Shown here piece after piece: positions 34,758-43,814 of a stretch of DNA of 64,000 bases; position 1 is the first letter of the stretch; each line of letters starts with the position of its first letter. Origin of the DNA: Paracoccaceae bacterium (GTDB taxonomy: Bacteria; Pseudomonadota; Alphaproteobacteria; Rhodobacterales; Rhodobacteraceae); contig WKFI01000014.1 in assembly GCA_014872875.1 (NCBI GenBank), forward strand, positions 186,001 to 250,000, read 5' to 3'. The notes beneath the pieces were generated by a model, which searched no databases, had not been told where the DNA came from, and was given only the letters and a program-made list of their open reading frames with translations. A program made the translations under genes and the position numbers.

Positions 34758-35759
34758 TCAGAGCCCCGCGTTGATCGACTGTGCGGCGTCGATCATGTCC
34801 TGGCCCACGTCGCCTGCGAACTGGTCCCAGACGGGCTTCATGGTATCAACCCAGGCCTGACGCTGTTCCGGTGTCAGCTGACGGATGGTGCCGCCTGCGT
34901 CCACGATGGACTGTTTGGCTGCTTCGTTCACGGCAAAGGCTTCGCTGTTGCGGGTTGCAGTGACTTCGCTCAGGATGGTCATGAACTGATCACGAACCGC
35001 CGGATCCAGGCTGTCCAGCCAATCGACCGAGGTCACGACCAGATAGTCGATGATGCCGTGGTTGGTCTCGGTGATGCCGTCCTGAACTTCGAAGAACTTC
35101 TTGCCGTAGATGTTCGACCAGGTGTTTTCCTGCCCGTCCACAACGCCCTGCTGCAGCGCGCCGTAAACTTCCGAGAAGGCCATTTTCTGCGGGCTGCCAC
35201 CGATGGCTTCCATCTGGGCGACCAGCACGTCCGAAGACTGCACGCGGAACTTCAGACCGTTGGCATCCGACGGATCAACCAGCGGCTTGTTGGCCGACAT
35301 CTGCTTCATGCCATTGTGCCAGAAGGCCAGACCCTGCAGGCCGCGGCGCTGCATGCTGTCCAGCATCGCCTGACCAGCTTCGGACCCCTGGAACGCATCC
35401 ACGGCTTCGATGTTCTTGAACATGAACGGCAGGTCAAACAGGCGGAACTGTTTGGTGAATTTCTCGAACTTGGAAAGAGACGGGGCAGCCAGCTGAACGT
35501 CGCCCTGCAGCATCGCTTCCAGCACCTTGTTGTCGTTGTAGAGCGTGGAGTTCGGATAGACCTCCATGCACATCGTGCCGTTCATCTCTTCGTTGACACG
35601 CTGTTCCAGCAGCGACGCGGCAATCCCCTTGGGGTGCTTGTCGGTGTTGGTCACATGCGCGAACTTGACGACGATTTCGCCATCTTCACAGGCCGCTTGT
35701 GCGGCTCCTGCGGTCACGGTCAGCGCCATCGCAGTGGCGGCAGCAGTCAGGAATTTCAT
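34758..35759 (-). CDS. dctP: TRAP dicarboxylate-binding periplasmic protein DctP
   Basis: 333 aa from the ATG at 35757-35759, with GGGAGG before it. Signal peptide MKFLTAAATAMALTVTAGAAQA. Family blocks: VVKFAHVTNTDKHPKG, VYPNSTLYNDNKVLEAMLQGDVQLAAPSL, LPFMFKNIEAVDAF, LKFRVQSSDVLVAQMEAIGGSPQKMAFSEVYGALQQGVVDGQENTWSNI with the conserved substrate-binding Arg. The match to DctP rather than other TRAP binding proteins is good. First gene of dctPQM; two perfect dyads lie about 185-235 bp upstream of the start. Confidence 0.95.
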   Translation of the reverse strand: MKFLTAAATAMALTVTAGAAQAACEDGEIVVKFAHVTNTDKHPKGIAASLLEQRVNEEMNGTMCMEVYPNSTLYNDNKVLEAMLQGDVQLAAPSLSKFEKFTKQFRLFDLPFMFKNIEAVDAFQGSEAGQAMLDSMQRRGLQGLAFWHNGMKQMSANKPLVDPSDANGLKFRVQSSDVLVAQMEAIGGSPQKMAFSEVYGALQQGVVDGQENTWSNIYGKKFFEVQDGITETNHGIIDYLVVTSVDWLDSLDPAVRDQFMTILSEVTATRNSEAFAVNEAAKQSIVDAGGTIRQLTPEQRQAWVDTMKPVWDQFAGDVGQDMIDAAQSINAGL

Positions 35760-35943
35760 GTCTTTCCTCCCAGTTTGAATTTGCCCGGCCCCTGCCGGAC
35801 ATACACTCCAAGGACAAGGATCACGGAAGAGTGAGACCTGCTCAAACATTGATCGCAATTTGCCAGGAATTTCCCGCATTGCATTGATTTTGATCACTTT
35901 AATTCCAACCTGATAACAGGATCACCACCCCCACCGATCAAGT

Positions 35944-35961
35944 TGTGCGAAAATCCGCACA
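35944..35961. promoter_or_regulatory. Operator 1 upstream of dctP, likely DctD-type site
   Basis: TGTGCG-AAAATC-CGCACA: perfect 6-bp arms around six bases. Its exact reverse complement recurs at 35977-35994. It lies in the 305-bp gap between the dctP start and the secreted-protein gene (35760-36064), which contains no gene. Confidence 0.7.
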
Positions 35962-35976
35962 GAGGTGAAACCGGGT

Positions 35977-35994
35977 TGTGCGGATTTTCGCACA
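35977..35994. promoter_or_regulatory. Operator 2 upstream of dctP, likely DctD-type site
   Basis: TGTGCG-GATTTT-CGCACA, the reverse complement of operator 1. The centres are 33 bp apart, about three helical turns, so two dimers would sit on the same face. Tandem DctD sites of this kind are known upstream of rhizobial dctA. Confidence 0.7.
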
Positions 35995-36064
35995 AAGTCG
36001 GACCGGTCAGAATCGACCGGCCCCAGGCCCCTGAACCGATTTGGAAACCGGTCAGGCGGCGATC

Positions 36065-36949
36065 TTAGTTCACGCAGATTTGCCAGGCGTCCTGACCCAG
36101 GTTGTTGCGGGCCTCGGGCACTTGATTGCTTGTCGGCACCAGACAATCGCCCGCTGTCTGGTCAGAAGCCCACCGTCCCATGAACTGCCACTGACCGTCC
36201 AGCAGCGCCCACACATCTGCTTCGCTGTCGGACACCGCATCCAGATCCAACGTCGGCGCTTGGTTGAAGGTATCAACGATGCGCGTACTGCTGCGATAGC
36301 CCTGTTTCGCAGGCAAGCTTTCAAATGTGCAGCGGTAGGGACCGGTAAAGACCATGTCGCAATTGCCGATCCGCATTTCGCCCACCGGGATCACCGGCGA
36401 CAGGAAACCGCTGGTCGGGGACACGGTCGGTTGCGATGTCGCGGTCGCGGTCGGGGCGCTGCCGCGACGGATCACACATTCCTCAACCTTGGTGATCGCG
36501 GCAGATGATCCCGACAGCGACCACCACCGTTCAGGCCCGTCGCCGTTGATCATGACACCCATCTGGTTGCCTGCCTTGATCCGGTGCAGCTCGTCCAAGC
36601 TCAGATCCCGCGTGGCAAATCCACCGACGAACCCGAACTGGCTGTCGATGCTGACCTTGTCGATGTCCAGAACACCACCGCCAAATGTGCCGGTTTGGTA
36701 GGTTGGCACCGCCAGCCCCCACAGCCCGTCTGCCCCCAATGCGATCAGCACCTTGTTGCCTGACTCATTTTTAGTCGCGCCACAGTAGGTGAAAACACCG
36801 CTCTGATCGTGGATCACAAGAACATCCCACCCGCGCACCGAAGCATAGTGTGTCTCGCTCCCGGTAAAGGATTGGGCCGCCGCCGGTGCAGCAAAAACTG
36901 TGCAAGCAGACAGGGCGCAAACGCCAACATTCAGAAATGAAGAATTCAT
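36065..36949 (-). CDS. Secreted Cys-containing protein of unknown function in the dct locus
   Basis: 294 aa. Signal peptide residues 1-25 (VGVCALSACTVFAAPAAA). The mature part has six cysteines (FTYCG, EECVIRR, GNCDMVF, YRCTFES, GDCLVP, WQICVN), enough for three disulfides, plus many Trp and Gly. A Pro/Thr/Ser linker near residues 165-185 separates two halves; the second half may be a separate small domain. I recognise no family. It sits between dctP and the DctD/DctB pair on the same strand, but with long gaps (305 and 190 bp), so it need not belong to the transport system. Confidence 0.7.
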   Translation of the reverse strand: MNSSFLNVGVCALSACTVFAAPAAAQSFTGSETHYASVRGWDVLVIHDQSGVFTYCGATKNESGNKVLIALGADGLWGLAVPTYQTGTFGGGVLDIDKVSIDSQFGFVGGFATRDLSLDELHRIKAGNQMGVMINGDGPERWWSLSGSSAAITKVEECVIRRGSAPTATATSQPTVSPTSGFLSPVIPVGEMRIGNCDMVFTGPYRCTFESLPAKQGYRSSTRIVDTFNQAPTLDLDAVSDSEADVWALLDGQWQFMGRWASDQTAGDCLVPTSNQVPEARNNLGQDAWQICVN

Positions 36950-37139
36950 GTTAAATACCTTTTAGAGAATGGAAAATGCGGGAATGCATTCAATATCATG
37001 GTGGTTCAGAACGGCACCTTAATGGCGTGAATGGAGTGCACAAGCTTCAATACTGCGACGCAACGTCAAAGGTGGTGGAGAAGAAGCCGAACCAAAGCCC
37101 CCCACGATCACCCAAGCCAAGGTCCGGGGTCTGCAAATC

Positions 37140-38369
37140 TCAGCGCCGATAGTCCTCGGGCCGGATTCCATAGCGGGCCAGTTTATCGTAGAACGTCTTG
37201 CGCGGCAGTTTCAGCGCTTGTGCCGCCGCAGCTGCACGGCCATTCTGACGCCCCAAAGCCGCAATCAGCAACGACCGTTCAACCTGCGCCATCTGTTCAG
37301 CCAATCCCAATTCGGCGGCCTGTCCCACATCCTCGGGCATGCCCAGAACAAAGCGCATCGCCGCTGACATCAGCGACCGCGCATTGCCCGGCCAATCCTG
37401 CGCCATCAGCGCAGCCAAATGTTCCGGTGAAACATCTGGCGGGTCGATCCCCGCCTGTTCCGCAGCCTGCGCAACATAATGGCGGAAGATCACCGGGATA
37501 TCCTCCCGCCGTTCCGCCAGCGACGGGATGCGCACCCGCATCACATCGAGCCTGTAGAACAGATCAGCATTGAACCGCCCATTGTCTGCCAAGACACCCA
37601 GATCCGCAGTCGTGCCGGCAATCACGCGTGGTCCCGAACCGACTTCCAACAGATCCAGCAAAGCGTATTGGGCAGGGGTTGGCAAAGCGGAGACATCGTC
37701 CAGAAAAACTGACCCACCCGCAGCGTCTTCGTCGAGCCGCGCTATGTCCTCCGGTGTCATGGCCGAGGCCGGGCGTTTCAGAAACGCCCCCTGACCTGCG
37801 GGCGACATCAGATGTACCACCTCGGCCACCTTGGAAATACCGCTGCCGGGTGGCCCAGTCACAAGAACCTCTGCCCCGGTTGGCGCAACCGATCGTACAC
37901 GAGCGCGCAGAGCTTCTGCCTGAGGCGACAAGCCGAACAGCAACCGCGCCGCCGGATCGCCGCTCTCCAACTGCTGTTTCAAACGCCGGTTTTCCAGCAC
38001 AAGCGCGCGAGTTGTCAGCGCGCGATCCAGAACCCGCAGCAAATCCTCCCCTGCGCAGGGTTTTTCAAGGAAATCAAAGGCGCCCTGCCCCATGGCACGC
38101 ACCGCCATGGGAATGTCTCCTTCGCCCGTCAACAGGATCACCGGAAGCTCTGCATCCTGCTGGCGTGCATAATCCAGCAGGTGAAACCCGTCCCGCCCCG
38201 GCATCCGGATATCCGACAGGATAACGCCGTCGAACTCGGCACAGATCAGATCCTTGGCGGCCACGAACGATCCAAAGGTCAGTGCCTGCAGATCGCCCAG
38301 TTCAAGCGTCTGTGCCAGCGCGTCGCGCACGGCGGTGTCATCGTCCACCAGCAGCACCTTACGGATCAT
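37140..38369 (-). CDS. dctD: DctD-like response regulator with a degenerate sigma-54 AAA+ domain
   Basis: 409 aa. Residues 3-118 are a receiver domain (VLLVDDDTAVR; phospho-acceptor Asp53 in LSDIRMPG; Lys103 in FLEKP). The central domain resembles NtrC-type activators but is altered: the Walker A segment at 172-179 reads GPPGSGIS, with Ile in place of Lys; the GAFTGA loop that touches sigma-54 is absent, with only about 38 residues between Walker A and the Walker-B-like GGSVFLDD (usually about 60). The C-terminal Fis-type helix-turn-helix is intact (ALGRQNGRAAAAAQALKLPRKTFYDKL). It overlaps dctB by 4 bp. It probably binds the dctP dyads and acts without sigma-54. Confidence 0.85.
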   Translation of the reverse strand: MIRKVLLVDDDTAVRDALAQTLELGDLQALTFGSFVAAKDLICAEFDGVILSDIRMPGRDGFHLLDYARQQDAELPVILLTGEGDIPMAVRAMGQGAFDFLEKPCAGEDLLRVLDRALTTRALVLENRRLKQQLESGDPAARLLFGLSPQAEALRARVRSVAPTGAEVLVTGPPGSGISKVAEVVHLMSPAGQGAFLKRPASAMTPEDIARLDEDAAGGSVFLDDVSALPTPAQYALLDLLEVGSGPRVIAGTTADLGVLADNGRFNADLFYRLDVMRVRIPSLAERREDIPVIFRHYVAQAAEQAGIDPPDVSPEHLAALMAQDWPGNARSLMSAAMRFVLGMPEDVGQAAELGLAEQMAQVERSLLIAALGRQNGRAAAAAQALKLPRKTFYDKLARYGIRPEDYRR

Positions 38370-40132
38370 GCGGCGCGCTCCTCTGTCCAGCGTTCCAGTT
38401 CAACGGCAAAAACCGCGCCTCCTTCGGTTCGGTTTGCGCCACGGATGTTGCCGCCAAAGCTCTGCACCAGACCATAGGAAATGGAAAGACCCAGCCCCAT
38501 GCCCTCCTCCGAGCTGCCAACGGTCTTGGTTGAATAAAACGGCTCGAAGATCTTTTCGGGGTCGGCGATGCCGGGGCCGGTGTCGGACACGGTCACCACC
38601 AGATCGGGATCGGTGTTCAACCGGATCGAGATCTGACGCTCTGCCTGCCCGGCCATGGCGTCGACGGCATTGTTGATCAAGTTCACAAAAACCTGCACCA
38701 GCCGCACGTCGCCACCCCAGGCAAAGACCGCGTGATCTGGCGGTTGCCAGTCAAGAACCACCTGTTCGTTGCGCAACCGGGAGCCGGTCAGCTCCACAGC
38801 CGTGGCAATCACTTGCACCAGATCCACCTTACCCATCGGTTCGCTTTCATTCCGGGCAAATGCGCGCAGGTTCTTGATGATCCGCGCCATTCGGGCGGCC
38901 ATCTCGGAGATCCGTCCCAGGTTTTCCCCGGCCCTGTCGGATTTGCCCCGCGCCAAGAACGCGGTGCCATTATCGGCAAACTGGCGGATCGCCATCAGCG
39001 GTTGGTTCAATTCATGACTGATCCCGGCGGACATCTGCCCCAATGCACTCAGCTTGCCCGCTTGAACCAGCTCGGCCTGGGCGCGTTTCAGCGCCGCTTC
39101 GGCCTCTTCCCGCTCTGCCACTTCGCGGCGTAACTGCGCATTGGTGGCCGAAAGAGCGCGGGTTCGTGCCGCCACCCTGCTTTCCAGAACCGTATTGGCC
39201 TGGGCCAGCGCGCGGCGCCGTTCTGTGGTCAGAAACAGCATCGCCCCGAAGGCCAGAATGATCGCCGCCAATGTCGCCGCCTGCAGCCCGGCAATGCGGA
39301 GGGCCGGGCTGACTGTCATTATGATTTCGCCGGTCATGCCAATCACTGGCAAGTCAATGGACATGTGCAGCCCCCGACGCGGCACATAAGGCCCCCAATC
39401 CAGCTGCCAGATCTCATGCGCCCCAACCTGACGCGCAGCAAATGGAAGACTGGGCCCATCAACCGGCATCAACCCCGGCTGACCCTCGGCGCGCCGCCAG
39501 AACAACAGCTCGGCCCGGTTCGAAATGAACACGACTCCGTCGGCATCGGTAAAGAACACCGCAGGCAGCGACCCGCGCCAAGTCTGTTCGATATCCTCCA
39601 GATCCGCGACAACGACCAGCGCACCACGCACCGTTCCATCGGGAGCAAAGGCCGGCGCCGCATAGTAATACGCTCGCCGGTCCAGACCTTCGAGCACTCC
39701 GTGCGCCGTTCCCAATGCGCCGTGCATGGCGCGGCGGAAATAAGACGCACCGGCGAGATCCGCGCCGATCACCCCTTGAGCCGCCGCCAATACCCGGCCC
39801 GATGCATCGGCAAAAACCACGTCCAACGCGCCGGTCTTGTCGGCGACATCCAGCAACAGATCCCGTGCGGCCTCGCGTTGGTCTGCGCGGCTCAGATCCC
39901 GCAGTACCGGGTGCTCTGCAATCAGAACTGCGAGTTCCTGATAGACCTGCAACTGCGTGCTCAGCCGGTCACTGGCCAGTGCCAGATCTGCCTCGGCCCG
40001 CAACGCCAACTGGTCCAGCGTCTGGCGATAACCATAGGACCACACCCCCACGCTCAGCCCGAAGGTAGTCAGTAAAAAGCCAAGGACAATCCACCGCCTT
40101 TGCCATCGCACTTGTGTTTCCGCGTCTGTCAT
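38366..40132 (-). CDS. dctB: DctB-like sensor histidine kinase
   Basis: 588 aa from the ATG at 40130-40132 (MTDAETQVRWQRRW). Membrane helices near residues 15-35 and 290-310 enclose a periplasmic double-PAS (PDC) sensor of about 255 residues, the DctB architecture for sensing C4-dicarboxylates. A short linker and coiled coil lead to the HisKA box (LGQMSAGISHELNQPLMAI, phospho-His) and ATPase domain (FVNLINNAVDAMAG; VSDTGPGIADPEKIFEPFYSTK; GMGLGLSIS). The intact kinase contrasts with the altered output domain of its partner. It overlaps dctD (ATGA), so the two are co-translated. Confidence 0.92.
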   Translation of the reverse strand: MTDAETQVRWQRRWIVLGFLLTTFGLSVGVWSYGYRQTLDQLALRAEADLALASDRLSTQLQVYQELAVLIAEHPVLRDLSRADQREAARDLLLDVADKTGALDVVFADASGRVLAAAQGVIGADLAGASYFRRAMHGALGTAHGVLEGLDRRAYYYAAPAFAPDGTVRGALVVVADLEDIEQTWRGSLPAVFFTDADGVVFISNRAELLFWRRAEGQPGLMPVDGPSLPFAARQVGAHEIWQLDWGPYVPRRGLHMSIDLPVIGMTGEIIMTVSPALRIAGLQAATLAAIILAFGAMLFLTTERRRALAQANTVLESRVAARTRALSATNAQLRREVAEREEAEAALKRAQAELVQAGKLSALGQMSAGISHELNQPLMAIRQFADNGTAFLARGKSDRAGENLGRISEMAARMARIIKNLRAFARNESEPMGKVDLVQVIATAVELTGSRLRNEQVVLDWQPPDHAVFAWGGDVRLVQVFVNLINNAVDAMAGQAERQISIRLNTDPDLVVTVSDTGPGIADPEKIFEPFYSTKTVGSSEEGMGLGLSISYGLVQSFGGNIRGANRTEGGAVFAVELERWTEERAA

Positions 40133-40192
40133 CGGCCAACCGTACAAAGCGGCCCTTGCCTTGACCAGCCCGCCTAAGCAATTCTTGTAAAT

Positions 40193-41377
40193 ATGAAAAC
40201 CGTCCATCAATCACCGCTGGATCCCGACTTCGTGCAGAACCCTTATGTGTTCTACGCACAAGCGCGGGCACAGGGAGCTTTGCAGTTCTGGGCGGATTAC
40301 AACATGGTTGCTGCATTCAAACACTCAGCCGTGCATATGCTTCTGCGGGATCGGCGGCTGGGGCGCGAGATTCCAACTGAAGATACCATTGCCCCCCCCG
40401 ATCATCTGGCACCCTTCTATGCCGTTGAAGACCATTCCATGCTCGAGGCCGAGCCGCCGCGCCATACTCGGCTGCGCAAACTGGTTCTGCGCGCCTTCAC
40501 AACAAATCAAATCACGGCCCTAGAACCCGCTATCAGAAAGCTGTGCCACGATTTGATCGATGCGTTTCCGAACACCCCGTTCGACCTGCTACCCGCCTAT
40601 TGCACACAGGTGCCAATTGTCACGATTTGCCGCTTGCTCGGCGTGCCCGAAGACATGTCAGAGCAATTGAAGAACTGGGCGCACAAGATGGTGTCGATGT
40701 ACCAGGCCGGTCGTACCCACGACGTCGAAGTCGAAGCTGCAAAGGCAGCCCTCGAGTTCTCCGACTTCCTGCGGTCCTATATTGATCACCGCCGCAACGA
40801 CCCGCGCGACGACCTGATCACAGCGCTGATCGCAGCCGAAGAAGAGGGCGATACGCTTTCCACAGAGGAACTGATATCGACCTGCATTCTCCTGCTCAAT
40901 GCCGGGCACGAGGCAACGGTGCATACACTGGGAAACGGTGTTAAATCCCTGCTCGAATTCGGCGCCGCCCCGGACTGGACCGTTGCTGACCGGATCGAGA
41001 ACACGGTCGAGGAAATCCTGCGTTTCGACCCGCCTCTACATATGTTCACCCGCTACGCCTATGAAGAGGTTGAGATTTTCGGGCATACGTTGCAGCGCGG
41101 AGACCAAGTGGCCCTGCTTTTGGCGGCGGCCAACCGCGACCCGGCGGTCTGCGAGGATCCCGACTGTTTCAATCCCGCTCGCCGCGCCAAGACAAACAGC
41201 GCCTTTGGCGGCGGCGTCCACTTCTGTGTCGGCGCGCCTTTGGCCCGGATGGAGATGCAGATTGCGCTAGCGACACTGTTCGAGAGATGCCCGTCTCTGC
41301 GTCTTGTTGAAACGCCGTCCTACAGCAATAGCTATCATTTTCATGGCCTTGAACGACTGATCGTCTCCACCGGCTGA
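40193..41377 (+). CDS. Cytochrome P450 monooxygenase
   Basis: 394 aa, a soluble bacterial P450. Haem-binding motif FGGGVHFCVGAPLAR with the iron ligand Cys345. ExxR is at 274-277 (EILR), and the WxxxR-equivalent is HTRLRKLVLRAF. The I-helix reads LLNAGHEATVHT: the acid Glu240 is followed by Ala where most P450s have the proton-relay Thr. The substrate is unknown. Its start lies 60 bp from that of dctB in the opposite direction. The next gene, an AraC-type regulator on the same strand, may control it. No ferredoxin partner is adjacent. Confidence 0.93.
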   Translation: MKTVHQSPLDPDFVQNPYVFYAQARAQGALQFWADYNMVAAFKHSAVHMLLRDRRLGREIPTEDTIAPPDHLAPFYAVEDHSMLEAEPPRHTRLRKLVLRAFTTNQITALEPAIRKLCHDLIDAFPNTPFDLLPAYCTQVPIVTICRLLGVPEDMSEQLKNWAHKMVSMYQAGRTHDVEVEAAKAALEFSDFLRSYIDHRRNDPRDDLITALIAAEEEGDTLSTEELISTCILLLNAGHEATVHTLGNGVKSLLEFGAAPDWTVADRIENTVEEILRFDPPLHMFTRYAYEEVEIFGHTLQRGDQVALLLAAANRDPAVCEDPDCFNPARRAKTNSAFGGGVHFCVGAPLARMEMQIALATLFERCPSLRLVETPSYSNSYHFHGLERLIVSTG

Positions 41378-41536
41378 CAGGTCCAAGATGACTCCAAGCC
41401 TGTTGCCTATGCGTATGAGAATGTCGTTAACTGCCATAACTGGTTGATTACAGCGTGTTCAGACTAAGCAAATTCACGAATTCACCTGACCTGCAAAGGC
41501 TACCTTTGTAACGCCCGAACGCAGTCAGATGGTCCG

Positions 41537-42592
41537 GTGAACTCAAGTTATCTGAACACCTACCTATTTTGGGCCAAGGACGTCATGGGATATTTTGCGG
41601 GGCGGATGAAGCAGATGATCGAACTCCTGGAACAGGAGTCCGATGACCCGCAGATTCTGGACCGGGTACTGGAACGATCGCACCTGACCCGCGCGTATCT
41701 TACCCCGGACGGCCCGATGCCGACCCCGGTTCAGCGGGCGACGTTTCTGCGTGAATGCTGTGACGCGATGGCGGACAACACCTTTGCTGCGCGAGCGGGA
41801 TTGACCTTTCGAGACAGCACCACCCTGACAGCCTATATCAGCAAGTATTCCCGCAACCTGCAGAGCGCGATCGAAAACTCGGCAAAGTATTTTGCAACCG
41901 TGGATTCCACATTGCGCTACTCGCTGCGAGTGTCAGGCAACACGGCGTCATTCGAGGTCGAATGGCTCGACCCGACGCTGGCCAAGTTCCACAGATACAA
42001 CGAATATATCCTTTTTGCTGCGCTGTCGCGCATGCGCACGCTGACTGATACGCCCTTCCTGCCGGTCGAGCTGCGCTTTGTCCATCAGGTGAAATCCGTC
42101 CAGCGTCAGATGCAACGTGTCGGCAACTTTCCGGTGATCTTCGGTGCAGAACGTATGGAGATGATCCTGCCGCTGTCAGCCCTGGAACTACCGATCCCGA
42201 CCTACGATCCCAGCCTCAAGGAGCATTTGATTCAGTATGCGGAACGGCTGATGAAAGATCTGATAACAGATGAACCGACCTTGCGGGCCCGGATCGAGGG
42301 GACACTGGCAAACAATCTGCCCGGGCGGGTCCTGTCTGCGGACGAAGTTGCTGCAAATCTAGGCATGAGCCGACGGACTTTTGCCCGACGCCTGAAGGGC
42401 GAAGGGCAAAGTTACCGGGAGATTGTGGATGATCTGCGTTGCGATCTGGCGAAGACATATCTGAAGGGGGGCTTCAGCATTTCGCAGGTGGCATTCTTTC
42501 TGGACTATGCGGATCAGGCCGCCTTTTCGACGGCCTTCAAGCGTTGGACCGGAGAGAACCCGAGCCGTTTCAAGGCCAGCTCCCTGCACTAG
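41537..42592 (+). CDS. AraC-family transcriptional regulator (OruR/ArgR-like)
   Basis: 351 aa using a GTG at 41537-41539; no clear ribosome site is visible, and ATG codons 15-25 residues in are alternatives. Residues 20-205 match the arabinose-binding-type sensor domain of this branch (QRATFLRECCDAMADNTFAARAGL; ELRFVHQVKSVQRQ). The C-terminal 85 residues are the double helix-turn-helix: LSADEVAANLGMSRRTFARRLKGEGQSYREIVDDLR and SISQVAFFLDYADQAAFSTAFKRWTGENPSRF, a textbook AraC signature. Probably senses a small molecule and controls neighbouring genes such as the P450. Confidence 0.88.
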   Translation: MNSSYLNTYLFWAKDVMGYFAGRMKQMIELLEQESDDPQILDRVLERSHLTRAYLTPDGPMPTPVQRATFLRECCDAMADNTFAARAGLTFRDSTTLTAYISKYSRNLQSAIENSAKYFATVDSTLRYSLRVSGNTASFEVEWLDPTLAKFHRYNEYILFAALSRMRTLTDTPFLPVELRFVHQVKSVQRQMQRVGNFPVIFGAERMEMILPLSALELPIPTYDPSLKEHLIQYAERLMKDLITDEPTLRARIEGTLANNLPGRVLSADEVAANLGMSRRTFARRLKGEGQSYREIVDDLRCDLAKTYLKGGFSISQVAFFLDYADQAAFSTAFKRWTGENPSRFKASSLH

Positions 42593-42602
42593 GTTATGCG
42601 AA

Positions 42603-43508
42603 TTACCACTCGCGAGGCCCCTTGTCCGAAAGCTGGTGCGCCAGAAAATCCACAAAAGCCCGCACCTTGGGCTGCAGGAAACGTCCCGGAGGATAGACCG
42701 CGTGAATGCCCTGCCGCATCTGTGGCAACCCCGGCATCGCATCGACGATCAACCCTTCTCGCATCGCATCGGCATACAGGTAGGCCGGCAGATAGGCCAA
42801 TCCGACACCCGAGATCGCAGCATTCAGCAACGATTGGCCATCATTGACGGCCAGACGGGTCTCGGACCTGATCAGCTTGCATTCCCCTGAAGCCGTCGGA
42901 AACTTCCAGACATTCCCAACCGACTTGCTGGTAAAATGCAGAAGCATGTGGTCAGTCAGTGCGTCCAGCGTCTCGGGTACTCCCATGCGCTGAAGATAGG
43001 CTGGGCTTGCAACGATCCGGCGTTCCGTCTCGGCCAGTTTCCGGGTCCGCAAGGTGCTGTCCTGCATGTCACCGATCCGAACCGCCATGTCGAAACCTTC
43101 GGAAATCAGCTCGACAAAACGGTTGTTCAGAACCACGTCCAGCTTGATATTCGGAAAATCCTCCATGAATTCGCCGAGGATCGGGGTCAAGTGTTTTACA
43201 CCGAAATCGGTCGCGACGCTGACCCGCAAGAGCCCCGCAGGCTCACGCTGCATGGACGAAACAAGCGCGTCCGCCTCGCCCGCGTCATTCAGAACCTGTC
43301 GGGCCCGATCGTAGTAGACCAAACCGATCTCGGTCGGGCTGACCCGGCGCGTCGTGCGGTTCAGAAGCCGCGCACCCAGGCGCACTTCCAGATTGGCCAC
43401 ATGTTTTGAGACAGCGGATTTGGAGATTCCCATTTTCCTCGCCGCATCCGTGAACCCACCGTGGTCAACCACATTGGCAAAGGCCTCCATTTCCATCATC
43501 CTGTCCAT
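42603..43508 (-). CDS. LysR-family transcriptional regulator
   Basis: 301 aa from the ATG at 43506-43508 (MDRMMEMEAFANVVDHGG), with GGAGG upstream. N-terminal winged helix-turn-helix: FTDAARKMGISKSAVSKHVANLEVRLGARLLNRTTRRVSPTEIG. The C-terminal effector domain starts near residue 90 (LLRVSVATDFGVKHLTPILGEFMEDFPNIKLDVVLNNRFVELISEGFDMAVRIG). It resembles the DhcR/CrgA-type LysR group with the long RRVS-T motif. The target is unknown; the nearest divergent gene is far away. Convergent with the AraC gene. Confidence 0.93.
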   Translation of the reverse strand: MDRMMEMEAFANVVDHGGFTDAARKMGISKSAVSKHVANLEVRLGARLLNRTTRRVSPTEIGLVYYDRARQVLNDAGEADALVSSMQREPAGLLRVSVATDFGVKHLTPILGEFMEDFPNIKLDVVLNNRFVELISEGFDMAVRIGDMQDSTLRTRKLAETERRIVASPAYLQRMGVPETLDALTDHMLLHFTSKSVGNVWKFPTASGECKLIRSETRLAVNDGQSLLNAAISGVGLAYLPAYLYADAMREGLIVDAMPGLPQMRQGIHAVYPPGRFLQPKVRAFVDFLAHQLSDKGPREW

Positions 43509-43736
43509 CGTCTTGCCTCCTCCATGCGTTAAACCACCCTTTTGGGAGATCACCCCCAAAGCTACGGTTGCGATGTTTCGGTTGTGAGAGGTCGGACCGC
43601 GGAAAAACACTTTGTTTCAGGTGCTTGACCGGCAGTCCGATTGTTTCCATTCAAGACAGAAATGGGAGTAGCGGCCGTAATCGTCTTTCGAAATCAGGCC
43701 AATGTGATGTGGTTTTGCGCCGTTTCGAGTTCAGCG

Positions 43737-43800
43737 GCGCTGCCCCTCTGGGCCGTTGGCCCATTCACCCCGGAGTTTTTCTGGCAAAGTGAATAGATGA
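43737..43800 (+). repeat. Intergenic GC-hairpin repeat, copy 2
   Basis: GCGCTGCCCC, a GGCC-rich section with GGGCCgttGGCCC, then CCCCGGAGTTTTTC and TGGCAAAGTGAA. It aligns with copy 1 block by block (GCGCTGCCCC; CCCCGGAGTTTT; GGCA-A-T-AA). Confidence 0.65.
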
Positions 43801-43814
43801 GGACAGATCCCCAG

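Noticed and set aside
35862-35875. A GG-N10-GC element (35862-35875, minus) that could be a sigma-54 promoter of dctP.
   Set aside because: Only the GG and GC pairs and a few other bases fit; flanking consensus bases are poor. The local DctD lacks the GAFTGA loop, so a sigma-54 promoter is not expected.
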